From the NCBI GenBank assembly GCA_037013495.1, contig CM072805.1, forward strand, positions 36,745,169 through 36,809,168: DNA of 64,000 nt, written 5' to 3'. Positions 11,416 through 23,149 of the stretch are shown here, in pieces (position 1 is the stretch's first letter; the number at the start of each line of letters is the position of its first letter). Under the pieces are notes generated by a model, which was not told where the DNA came from, ran no database searches, and saw only the letters and a list, made by a program, of their open reading frames with translations. Source of the DNA: Hippophae tibetana. Lineage: Eukaryota > Streptophyta > Magnoliopsida > Rosales > Elaeagnaceae. The position numbers and the translations under genes were made by a program.

Positions 11416-14114
11416 CATGCCAGCGGTTAGAATAGTGGTGACTCATACACGAGTTTATCTTTTAATCTAATCATTCTTTAAATATTCAAGAATAAACTCT
11501 CATTTCTATCATAAGTGAGTTGAAACAATCCATGTAAGAAAAATATCAAACTTGGTCTTCTTTGGGTGATTCTAAATTCTAAGCATCATCGATCAATGAA
11601 GCATATGACTTTGTGAGTTCTGAGGTCAGACACATCCACTTGGCATATGGCATTTCGTGTGATACAATCATATATTAGTCTTTTTTTTGTTTTTTCAATA
11701 AACAATTTAACTTTTGTAACAAAAAGATATCTTTGGAAATGGAGTTTTTGCCACTCTGTTTTGGCTATACCTTTGCTTCTTTTTTATAGTGAAAGTTTCT
11801 TTATGGCTTAAAATTAAGATTGATAATTTTTTAAATAATTACACTAATCAAAACTCATAATTTAATTAAAACTCCAATCATTTTACATGTTTAAGTTGGT
11901 TATTAAACAATTAATAATAATAATGATGATTAAATATTAAATATATTAGAAAAAAGCTTAAGATGTAGGGCCAGGACTGAACAATTTCATGTTCGGAATA
12001 GTACTTCCATTTTTGGGAAGAAAAACAAAAAGAGAGTAGAGATTTCAAGAACTTGCTTTGGGAAGACAGTCATTTAGGATCCTTGTACATAATTATTTTG
12101 TTTAACCCCCAAACCCAAAAGGCCATTTAAAAAACCACAATCAAAAAAGGCGAAGAATGAGGATCACGAGGTTTTAGGTGAGTAGTTGCCTTCAGAAGTA
12201 CAAGACTTTTTATTGGATTTGCCTGTGCTCAAATTGGATTCTTGGTCGTAATAACACAATTTTCAACTACATTTTGTTATTTTAATTAAATGACGGAGGA
12301 TAATTAAATTTCATAACTTTTCAACTATATATTGCCGTTCTAATTAAATTGGCAGCTAATTCCAATTATTAATGTAGTGTCGTTTTACGGTGGAAATTTG
12401 AGATGAAGAAATTTACAATTTGAAAAGGGATTGATTCCTAGTTGTGAATGTGATTGCCAGTTGATCGACTAGTTTGATTTTGAAATATCAATTTCCAAAT
12501 GAAAAAAACTGGCAAGCACTAAGTGCCAATTTCCAAATGAAAAAAACCTGCATACTTTTTTTCATTCCTACTCATGAGTTGGCTCCAAGACCTTTTTCAT
12601 GTTTGAATTAGAGGAATAATTTTTAATATATTTATTGCTTTTGAATTTATATTTTTTTTTCTAGATATAAATTAATATTGCTTTGCACTGTTAAAAAGGT
12701 AGTCATTCATAATCTTATTCCAAAATTATTGATTTACAATGTAATTTAAAGTTTTCCAAAGTCAACTCCTTTATGCATTTCGAAGATTCTTCCACCGTAT
12801 ATAATAGTTATGCGTGTGATTATTTATGCCTATCATGTACTGATATGTACAGAGAATGATCCTTTTTTCAAACATTTGATTTATTCATTTATTTTGTTTG
12901 GTCCAAACTTTTTGATTATTGAATGATTTGATAAAAGGTCAAACACCGAGGCTAGTCGTGAATAAGAATCATTTATTATTATTATAAAGAATAATTAATC
13001 CACCGCTGTCATACTAAATATTCTAATAAAACAAATCATGATTAATAGTAATAAAATAAGAATAAAAATAATTTAAAATATTTATGTGTTTCGTTTGAAT
13101 GTATATCTCGAAATGAAATGTAAAATATACTAACAGTAATAGCAATGTTTATTCATTATATTTGTATAATTATTTCTTATTTTGTTTCATTTTAAAAATA
13201 TATTTTTTTAATTTTATTTTATTTATAATTTTATAAATTTTACTTTAATATTTATTATTATTTTAATTTAATTCGACTGTTAAAACAAACATAACAATAA
13301 TAATATTTTTTACATTTAATTCAATTCATAATAACATTATTATTCTTATTATTCAATTCTAGTAACCAAACGTAACTAAAAGATTTAAGAGAAACCAATT
13401 TGCAGAAGTTACAACTCATTATTATTATTATTTTACGGAAGGAAAGTTTACACTTTTTTTTTAATTTGAAAAAAATAATAATAAACAGAAACACGCTCAA
13501 GAAAAGGGGTGAGAGAAGACCAAGGGTTGGAATGTGCTTCAAGAATCTGTTATTGCATTTCTAATGGAGAATGGGATATTTATACCACAGAACTGCTGTT
13601 ATTGTTTCACATGGAAGAGGTGGTGACTCCACTTTATGTTGTCTCCACTCTCCACGAGTGCGTGACACTACTTTATCATATTTGTTATTCCCCACTTTTT
13701 CCCACCCTTACAAAATGACAAAATTATTAAACAACTTTTTACTCTAAATTAATCCAATGTTAAAAAATGTTCCATGCGTGGTTCAAACATTGGCTTGAAA
13801 CGAGATATAAAAATCTTCCGATGAAGAATTCAGAATAAAAAAACTAACATAACTAGATGTCGATATGCTCTATATATATATATAAGATAATGCAGGTTTT
13901 ACAACAATGAATCTTCCAATGAAGTAATATTCCATCTTTACATGCCTAATTGGTCATGCTCTCTACAATTCCATCTTTCTAATGAAAAGGGAAGATCAAA
14001 CGAAGGATACAATTCTCAGCTCAGATGCATAATATTTTAAAGGATAACATGCTACTAAGTACAACAATAAATCAATTATACATATCTTTTGATAAAAAAA
14101 TGTAATAAATAATT
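11416..14114. other. Gene-free spacer between methylesterase and PsbP-domain gene
   Basis: AT-rich DNA that should contain the distal promoter of the methylesterase and the 3' end of the PsbP-domain gene. I found no conserved coding frame, RNA gene or element with clear ends. The short open frames near 13.3-13.7 kb are low-information and have no splice partners. Confidence 0.45.
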
Positions 14115-16518
14115 TTACAACTGGAAAGAATCAAGCATTGTTTTGAGAACTTTCTGAGATGCTTGCCACTGTTTATCATTTGCACTTACCACAAATAAGA
14201 CAACTGTGTTACCTTTGGCTGTTGCCTTTGCAAGATTGTGAGATCCAGTCTGAGCATATGGAGTCTCAAGCACATATTTGTAGTACTGCGCATAACATGA
14301 AGGTATCATACGAGTTAATACTCCACTAATACAAATACTTCGCATTAAATATTTATTAAAATTAATTACATGGAGGAGGTTACAAACTTTCAGAGATTGG
14401 GCAACAAAACAGAGTATGGAACTCATGAACAGCAAAAATACTTGCATTCATCTCATATAGAACTTGCCGATCAAATAACATGGTACCTTCTATTCCAGTT
14501 TTGGATGTTTGCTATGTGCCTCTTGCTTGGGGCTGTTGGTTTGGTTTGCAGTTTTGTTATTTTCCTGTTTTTAGGTTGTTTCTTTGAGTTTAGTGTTTGT
14601 GCTGTTTTGTTGTTGTTGTTGCTAGTTACCTTGGTGGCGTAACTGGTGGAGTCTAGTTAGCTATTTGAGTATTTGATCCATTTTTTTTTAAGCTACGCTG
14701 GATGACACTGGTGTTAGGTGGTTTATTTGCTCATCTAGCTTCAATCTCTAGTATGCTTTACTAGTAGCTGCTTGTTGTTCCTGTTTCTCTGCATTTTTGT
14801 AAGAGAGTTTGGAGCTAGACACTAGTTTCTTTATGTTTAGTGTCTTTCAGTGCTGGGTCTTCTTTTGTATTTGTTAATTGAGTCTGCTTTCTTGGACCCT
14901 TTGGTTTAATGAAATTTCATTTCTACTTTGGGAAAATAAATAAACATGGTACCTTCCTAACAGTCCAGATTGAAAATTGAAAATTATCTACACATACCCT
15001 TCCTAGTTATTAGTAACCCAACCGTAGTTCATATACTAATGTAATGTCCATGTAGAACAGCAGAGCAAAGAGTACAATGTTTTGCAACATCGTTTTATAG
15101 ATGGAAGTCACTATTTCTGAGCGCTCCCAGACAAAAGAAAGAATGTTGTAATGAAGAAGTTTTGTAAGCATAAGATCTTTTGTTTAACAATTGACCTATA
15201 CATATCAAATTTTACCCTGAATTACCCATGTGTATACTTGTTTCTTTTTTTCCTCGAATTTACAAAGCACTAAATGTGAGGTCAAAGCACACAGAGAAGG
15301 AACCAACCAGTATACTAATCAAAAGAGAAGATGAAGAAATGATCGTACCGTCTGATCACCAAGCTTCTCAACAGATGTTTCAAGGAGCTCATCAGGGTCA
15401 TAACTATTTCCAGTAACAAAAGGTCCAAGAGAAGCAATCAATTTTTCAGGGCTCCCAATATCTTCTATTGATGCATCAGGTTTATTGGTTAAACGAATGA
15501 GCGGTGAAGCTACCACTTGAATTTTCCCTTGTTTGTCATCTTCAAATTTCACCTCTACCCATGGCTCTGCACATTTGGGCTGGCAGTAGTTACCAGATAA
15601 TATGTTAGCTACACGTATCTGTTTCCAAGTAGGTGGAAGTATGAATTGGTAAGGCTGCACATTTCCTGCAAATAACTAAATCTCAATTATCATTAGCATA
15701 TATAGACTCCCACCAAAAATATAAATAAATAAATACACTATTTAAGCAGTTAGCAATTTGATTGATGCTAGATTGAAAACCTTGCATTACCTTGCATCTA
15801 GACTCAGCTCAATGTTGCCAATTTATCATTAAGAATAGAAATCTAATAATGTAAATTTTATTAGCTAAAACGAGGATCCAAGAGAAATCAAGCATTCAGT
15901 ACTTTAAAAATCTTAACTCCGTTGGTATGTGGTATATATGGTCAAAATAGTTTTGTATCAAACAGACTCATTGGCATGGGTATTCTAGAAAACTCCATTA
16001 CTAAATTAGGCATGTATGTCAGTAAATGCATTTATCTATTTAATGAGATAAAACGATAGATTCTGCAACTAGTCTATGAACATGTGCAATATAAAAAACG
16101 GCGGCGTAGCAGAGCATGGTCATTGTATATAAACAATTCCTTCACAAACCCAAAATGTAAAACAAATAAAGAAGAAAGAAAGAAAGAGAGTACCAGCACG
16201 AAGAGCAGGAGTGTCTTTAGGGGAGGCTTTAAAGAGTACAAAAGAAGGGTCTGATGATGAAGTAGGGAGATATGACCCAACCACCACCTCTTTCGCTATT
16301 GAATGTGGAGGTTCTTTCAGTTGCAGTGCCACTGCCAGCAGAGGAATAATTCCCACTCCTTTCAGGCACTCTCTTCTAAGAATCTGATGATGTTGGATGC
16401 GGCTATGGGATAATTGGGATTTCAATAGCAGAGACAGCGATAGAGTTTGTGGCGGTTTTGAAGGAGACGAATTTGATACGACGGATGTTACTGGTGATGG
16501 AGGAGGAGGAGTGGCCAT
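14115..16518 (-). CDS. PsbP domain-containing thylakoid lumen protein (possibly PPD2-like)
   Basis: Three minus-strand exons, 16194-16518, 15349-15665 and 14115-14285, encode 270 residues. The N-terminus is Ser/Pro-rich and hydroxylated like a chloroplast transit peptide. It is followed by a twin-arginine lumen signal, ILRRECLKG plus a hydrophobic stretch (about residues 47-65), which implies Tat import into the thylakoid lumen. The rest is a PsbP fold: PYQFILPPTWKQ, GNYCQPKCAEPWVEVKFED, ASLGPFVTG, then YYKYVLETP and GSHNLAKATAKG near the C-terminus. PsbP relatives act in assembly or stability of photosystem II and NDH complexes; the exact role of this paralogue is not known to me. I think it resembles PPD2, but the number is from memory. 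Intron 2 (14286-15348) holds a LINE-like insertion, and a transposon lies about 208 bp upstream of the ATG. Confidence 0.9.
14491..14942 (+). mobile_element. 5'-truncated LINE-like insertion with 14-bp target duplication
   Basis: Identical AACATGGTACCTTC occurs at 14477-14490 and 14943-14956. Between them is a GT-rich, markedly less AT-rich 452-bp segment ending GGAAAATAAATAA, an A-rich tail. Long target duplications plus an A-rich 3' tail are the marks of target-primed reverse transcription. The segment carries no long reading frame, consistent with 5' truncation into the 3' UTR of a LINE; a SINE is the alternative, but I see no tRNA-like A and B boxes. It lies in intron 2 of the PsbP-domain gene, antisense to that gene. 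Confidence 0.8.
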
Positions 16519-16726
16519 TTTGGGTTACGACTTTGGCTGAGCGAATTGACGTTGTACTACCACTAGTTGGTTTACCAGTAGAGCTTACTGAGTTCTCTAT
16601 CCAAAGACACGTGTTAGGATAAAGTAGATATGTTGTTATTTTCCTTCTTATTTTTTTCATAAATTAATTTTCTAAATTTCGTAAGTGTGTTTGCAATTTT
16701 TAAAATCTATGGAAAATTATTTTTAA

Positions 16727-17525
16727 GGTTAAATATGTTTTATGTGGAATAATTTTAAAAAATATTTAAAACATTTAAATTATTATAATTATATCTAAAA
16801 ACATATTAAGCACGAAAAAATATACAAAAATTAGATGTTGTTAAATTTGTTGACATAAGTAATATAGTGTGTTTAGGGATAGAAAAATAATTTAAAATCT
16901 GGATTATAAAAAATAAAAATAATAATAAAATAGAGTAATTGTTCACCGTGTTATTTCTCATTTTCCTCTTACTTTATCCTCTTCATCTCTTCATCTCTTC
17001 ATCTCTTCTCCTCTTCATCTCTCTTCTCTCTTCTCTCTTCTCTCTTCTCTCTTCTCTCTTCTCTCTCCTTCAACTTATCACTCTTTTTCCTATCTGTATT
17101 CCTCTCTCTCTCTCCTTCAACTTATCACTCTTTTTCCTATCTGTATTCCTCTCTCTATCTTTGTCATTAGTATTAGTCTCCCTTTCATTCTATTTATGTA
17201 TGTTATTATCTCCATGATTATCTCTGTTTCTCCTTATCGTGGCCACTCTCATAGTCGTTTTTGGATCTCTTGCTTCTCTTCTTGTCGTCTTCGCCATCAT
17301 CAATACATCTATATTCTCCCTTTTTTATTTTTTATTTTTATAATCTAGATTTAAAATTACCATTATTTCTAAAAAATATATACATTACTTATGTTAAAAA
17401 ATCTAACACTATTTAATTTTTAGATGTATTTTTCATACCTCGTATGTTTTAAATATAATTGTAATAATTTAAAAGTTTTAAATATTTTTGAAATTTAACC
17501 CATACATATTAAACATATTTAACCC
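16727..17525. mobile_element. Mutator-like non-autonomous TIR element, 10-bp target duplication
   Basis: Long imperfect terminal inverted repeats of about 200 bases each lie at roughly 16727-16930 and 17325-17525. The ends are GGTTAAATATG and CATATTTAACCC. Internal matches include TTAAATTATTATAATTATAT against its inverted copy near 17450. The direct flanks TTATTTTTAA at 16717-16726 and 17526-17535 are identical, a 10-bp target duplication. Long TIRs with a 9-11 bp duplication fit the Mutator superfamily. The interior is mostly a CT-rich microsatellite and encodes no transposase. Confidence 0.82.
16978..17160. repeat. CT-rich microsatellite with a 47-bp tandem duplication
   Basis: A TCATCTCT and TCTTCTC-type tract runs from about 16978 to 17066. 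It is followed by two near-identical 47-base units starting CCTTCAACTTATCACTC at 17067 and 17114. The whole tract forms the interior of the Mutator-like element. The 92-codon open frame across it is only translated low-complexity DNA. Confidence 0.85.
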
Positions 17526-17535
17526 TTATTTTTAA

Positions 17536-20500
17536 GTTATTATTTGAAAATAATTTTTAGATTAACCCATCAAACAAAAGCTTACTATAATTAGTCATAA
17601 TTTTTAAAAATTATATGAATTTAAAAATAAAAAATAAAAAACATCTAATATATATTTTCATTTTTTAAAAAACATTGAAAACTTGTTTTCCGAAAAAGGC
17701 GAAGGCTTAACTTGTTTTCCTGTTATATAATTTACGAAAAAAGAAATATTCCTGTTATAATATTCCTCTAATATTATATGTGTTGATTTTTGTTGTAGTT
17801 ATTTTTGAACTCTTTTTGTTTTAACTTAAAAAATATATAAAGTTCGATCCCGTAACTTAAAAAATTACACATTTTAAAAAAAAATTAATTTCACTTAATA
17901 AATAAATTATATATGTTTTTAACGTAATTCAATACAATATTTTTAAAATGGCAAATATCATTTAGATTATGCTAGTTGATATCTCTTTAATATTTATTTT
18001 AAAGATATTCTAATATTATTTATTTTATTTTTATTTTAATACATAATTATATTATTATAATATAAATTATTATTATCATATAATTTTTTTATTAATTATA
18101 ATTTCATTCTATTAATAATATTATGTATAATTAATACTAATAATAAAATAAATATTTTTATATTTTTATTATAATAGTAATAAAATTGTGATAATATTAT
18201 TATCTATTTTAATTAAAAATCTTTAATTTTATCATCACTTTTACTGTTTTTTTTTTAATAATTATACATATATATCGATAAAGTTTGAAATCAAGCTCCA
18301 ATATTAAATTATTAATTTAACAATTTTAATTTATCACATTGTTTCATAATTTATTAATAACATAATAAATTAATATATATATATATATATAATTTTAAAT
18401 AGCATATTTCATCATATAACACATATATTTTTTTTTCTTCATATGTTATATCAATTTGTATTATTCTGATAATTTATTAATTTATTAATAAATACTTAAA
18501 ATTATGATAAAAGCCATCGGAGAAAAGATGACATAATGTAAAGTATTAAATAGAATTATTTGACACTAAAAATAATTTTTAAAAACAATTTTACAAAGCA
18601 CAATGAAAATATATGTTTTTATGTTTTTTGTTCTTTCACTTTAAAGCATTTTTTTTAAATAATTACCCAATAATTCCTTGTTTTTAAAAATTATAAAAAT
18701 AATTTTTTTATAATAATTTAAAAATAATTTTTAAATTTTTTATTTAAGAGACCAAACAACCCTTAACGTTTAAATTAATAATTATTTAAATTTTAAACTT
18801 AAATATTTGAAAATTTATTTTTATTTTTTAGTTTTTAAATTTTGAAACTTAGTTTGAAATTTATCTAAATTTTTAAATTCAAAAAAATATGTTTTAAAAT
18901 TGAGCTTTTATATTTTTTATATTAATACTTAATAATTGTTATATTTAATCAGAACCAAAATTTAATGAAAATTTATTAAAAATAATTTTAAAAATTTAAA
19001 AATTAAGTATCAGACATAGTTTTATTTTTTAAAAGATTTTTAAATTAAAATTTTAATTCTAAAATTAAAGAATTAAAATTTTAAAATATTATCAAAAATG
19101 GCATAAAAACATTCTATAGTAATTTTTTCATTTTTTTATCTTTCACCAATAATAAATTGAAGTTAAAACAACAAAATGTTAGTTTTCATGAGTGATTATA
19201 AAACTGGAAAATCATTTATTTAGTTTTTATATAATTTTTAGTACATTAGTTTAATAATTATGTTTTAAATTTTGTCAAAAATATGTCAATAAATGATAAA
19301 ATTAATTTTTATTTTATTTTTTTATAAAATATAATAAAATAATATACGTGATACATATATATTTATATTTTTAATTTTTGTATATATAAAGTAATTTTTA
19401 ATTACCAAAAATTACACATTTTTAACTTAAACTATTTTTTTATATATTAAAAATATATTTTTATCAAAAAAATATTTCAAGGCTAAGCTTATTTTCAGTG
19501 AAGAAAAAGACTTTTTTTCAAAATTGGTCTTTATATAATATAAATGATTTTACATTTTTACCCATACTAATTAGCAACGTTAAATACATTTTAAATTTAA
19601 CTCTTCTTCCAATATTTAACATTAAATGTTAAGATCATTTTTTCTATTGCTTCATCATTCATTGCATTTACTAAGAATATTTATTTTAAAGAATTATTTA
19701 TTGATGGTTAGATGATATCACAATTTCTTTAGTTATATAAAATAAGTAGTCTGATCATTAAGAATAAATTATCAATTTTTTTATTTTATTCTAGTTTATT
19801 TTTTAATTGTTATTAAGATATTAATTTTATAAATTATTTTTAACAATAGATAATAACAACTATTGATAAAAAAAATTAATTAATTATCTTAAATATATAC
19901 ATATACGTATATTAATAAACTGATTTCGTTTAATTTACATAGGTTTTTTATATATCAAAAAACTAAACTGAATAGATTATATGATGTTTAAGATTATATC
20001 AATGATATGGAATATAAGCGTGATTTATTTTTATTTATTCTTTTTTATAATAATATTTTTTATTAACAAACATAATTATTCATTGTTTTTTTAAAAAATA
20101 ATCAATAAAATTAGTATAGAGTATTCATATTACATCATTTAATTAAAATTTATAATACTCTATCATTGTTCATATAAATAAATTATTTATTTAAAATTAT
20201 TCACGTAGATGAAAAAATATAATATATTATAATTATAATTTTTTTATTAATAAATCAAATATCGTTTATATTGTCAAACACATGAAGTCGCCATTCTGTG
20301 TTTTCGTTAGCTACAAATAACAACCCTCCAACTTTTATTCAAATATCAAATCATTTCGGATGTTTATTTAAGAAAATCTACATTGAAATATAAAGAACCA
20401 TATATATATAATGACTTTATATATTTTAATAATTATAATAGAAAAAAGCATATGCTTGTTTAGATATATATATATATATAATGACCTTATATTTTAAAAA

Positions 20501-21247
20501 GCATATGCTTGTTTATCTTGCAAGTTGCAAGTCTAAAACTGGGGATAAAAATAGTATAAGAAATAAAAAAACCAATTTAAGAACGTTTTTGGTACCTTAA
20601 ATTTAAATTAAAACAATCTGTAAACTTTGATTAGATATATAGTTTGCAAGTTTAAACAGGCATCAAATATGATATAAAAATTTATAAAATATAATAAAAA
20701 TTTATAATTATAAAAATAACATTATTTATATTAAACTCATATATTTTAACTATTAAAAAAAATCTAAAACATAATTTTATTTTGATTACTATTTAAATTA
20801 ATTTACAATTATTTAAACTCGTTTTATTTTAAACGTTATCTAATTAAATGTTATTGAATGTTATTTTTATTGTTATATATTTAAAGTTGTTATTTTTTAT
20901 AATTTTATAAAAAAATAAATATATGATTTTTAATATATTTGTTACGAAGAAAAAATTGACTTTAACTGAAAAAATAGAAGTTATAAAAATAATAATACTT
21001 AAATTTATAAAAATAAAATATAACACCTAATAATATTAAATAAAATTTAATTAAATGATATTTAATATTAAACGAATTTAAATAGTTATAATTTTATATA
21101 AAAAAAATGATAAAAATGTAAGTTTTTTAATATTAAAGTTTTATAAAATAAAAATTTATTATTTTTATAATTATAAATTATAAAATGTTATTTTTATTAT
21201 TTTAAATAATGAGAAATATTACGACACAAAATGACGTGGGGTTCAGT
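17536..21247. other. Very AT-rich gene-free spacer
   Basis: Almost pure A/T runs with no gene. It holds a small local duplication (20397-20515), and an AT-rich inverted-repeat-like segment around 20.65-21.2 kb with TTATAACAATAAAAATAACAT-type motifs that also occur in a WRKY intron at 52 kb. Several (AT)n tracts are present, for example near 18376. Confidence 0.5.
20397..20515. repeat. Short tandem duplication around GCATATGCTTGTTTA
   Basis: ATATATATATATAATGAC(T/C)TTATAT followed by AAAAAGCATATGCTTGTTTA appears twice in succession; the first copy carries an extra AT-rich stretch. Confidence 0.7.
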
Positions 21248-21463
21248 GATAATGCAGTGTAGAAATAAGAGGGAAGTTTGAAAAACGGAATTTTTTTCAA
21301 AAAGTAACAGAGAGAGGCCCCGAGGACATTTTGGGAATAACGAGCTAAATTATTAAATCATTATTAAAGGCTAAGCAATAATGCAGTGTAGAAATAAGAG
21401 GGAAGTTTGAAAAAGAAGGAAATTTTTCGAAAGGAGGCCAAGAGGACATTTTGGGAATAATGG
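21248..21463. repeat. Tandem duplication upstream of the NET4-like gene
   Basis: Two imperfect copies of about 90 bases begin AATGCAGTGTAGAAATAAGA near 21250 and 21380. Both run through GGAAGTTTGAAAAA and end GAGGACATTTTGGGAATAA. A 35-base AT-rich linker separates them. They lie immediately upstream of the probable NET4 transcription start. Confidence 0.85.
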
Positions 21464-21479
21464 ATCAGCAACAAGTAGT

Positions 21480-23149
21480 GCATTTCCCTCTGTTTCTCCG
21501 CCTTTTCTCGTTGTCTCGAGCCAAACAAATGCTTGTCTTAGTAAAAACAAAAACTATTTTAACAACTTGCTTAAACTAGTCCCCTCATTTTTCTCCATTT
21601 CGGAATTCGGATATTCAGTCCTAAAATTTCGTTATCAAAGGTCAGTTCACTCTTCTGGTTTCTTTGTTTTTTGAATGATCGAGCCCATGTTTCGTTTTGC
21701 TTATACGGTTTCTATAGTTTTCACCGATTATGTTGCTCGAGTCTTGTTCTGAGTCGTTTGAATTTTATTAGATTGTCTTGTGAATTGTTTGGTTCCCCAT
21801 GGATTATCAAATAGGGAAAAAGTTAATGTTCAATCGTTTTTTTGAAGTAGTATGGGATTGTATAAGCTGTATTTGTAAAAATTGTGTTTACCACCCCTTA
21901 GGATATGCATGATTCTCGATTGATTTATATTTACAAACAATCCTGTGCTTCTGGTTTGTTGTGTTTTAGAAGAAGTTGTTGAAGCTGCAAGTAAAGGCAC
22001 ATTTAATTGCAAAACGGAAGGTTTGGATCATGCTTAAATAATTTCACTCGGTCATGTTTAAATAATTTCACTCGGTGTATAAATGACTCAGTTATTCAAC
22101 ATTATTTTTCTAGTAAAAAAATATATGTTTATTTCTGTACAATGTTAAAAAACATATTTCTATGTCATAAGAAAAATAAATATATTTTTTAGTGAGTATA
22201 CTAGATTTGAAACGGAAACCCCTTACCTCTTTTTCTTTCTTATGCTATAAACCTCTGTACTTTGCTATTGTTGAAAACCTCCTCTGTATTAGGTGTTGAG
22301 GATACTTGTAGAGCAGTACATAAGAGGGTAAGTGTTTTCGACGTCATGCTTTTTCTTTGAAAGTGGAACTGACAAAGGTGTGAGTTAGAATATGCCAATT
22401 CTGGAGTAATGTATTGATACAGCCGTGGAAGTATAACGATTGTCAGAAGCTAGGTAAGTATTTTTGTTATGTTGGTTGAATATCAAATGGGTAACTCATA
22501 AGATGAGTCTCAGCCGTTTCTTAGAGTCTTTTCCCCTGTTTTCTCATTCCCTTATCTAAGCAAAATGTTATACCATACTCCTCAATTATTTAAGGTTGAG
22601 ATAAATATTAGGCTATTAGCTAATTATGCTCAGCTCTAAACTTACCGAGAGCCATTGCTGTATATTCAATTATTCACTATATTCCAAAAAAAAAAAGATC
22701 TTAGGCGTACTTACCCAGTGCTATTTAAAAACGGTTTTACACTGAAGAGTGATGACACATGAGATATAAAGCTTGCATGTGATAGCTCATAGCTGTGTGA
22801 TAAAATGGCACACCTTGAAATGTTGGCAGATATTTACACGATAGTTGAGTTTCAGTGCTATACTTGCTTTTACTAGATTAAATTTTTTTCTCTCATTGTT
22901 AATAAATCTGTATATTTTCTCCTTTTTTGGCTACCCCATCTTTTTTCAGCTTAATCGTTTGAATTGCTCTATTAATCTCTGTCATTGTTTTAATGTTGGA
23001 CTGTTCTCTCTGCTAAGAATCAGAATCCATAATTTCTAAGTTAATATTTGATTTTAGAACAATTTTGAATACTAATTTGCACTTTGCAGGTCTCGACTGA
23101 TGTCATATATTTTACATTTTGTAACAGTTGAAGTAAAGTGTTAGTCAAT
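21480..23149 (+). promoter_or_regulatory. Probable 5' UTR and 5'-UTR intron of the NET4-like gene
   Basis: A CT-rich leader-like sequence (about 21480-21638) ends AAAG before GTCAGTTC, a possible donor. TTTGCAG near 23083-23089 followed by GTCTCGACTGATG is a possible acceptor, leaving about 60 bases of leader before the ATG at 23150. Extra small leader exons within the intron cannot be excluded. A 24-bp tandem duplication (22029-22076) lies in this intron. The reading is inference from splice signals only. Confidence 0.45.
22029..22076. repeat. 24-bp tandem duplication
   Basis: Two adjacent 24-base copies starting CATGCTTAAATAATTTCACT and CATGTTTAAATAATTTCACT differ at one base. They lie in the presumed 5'-UTR intron of the NET4-like gene. 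Confidence 0.9.

Noticed and set aside
14370-14642. 90-codon open frame in the PsbP-gene intron
   Set aside because: It spans the edge of the LINE-like insertion and part of intron. The hydrophobic composition comes from GT-rich DNA.
16939-17217. 92-codon open frame of Leu/Ser/Phe
   Set aside because: It is translated CT microsatellite inside a transposon; no domain, no conserved context.
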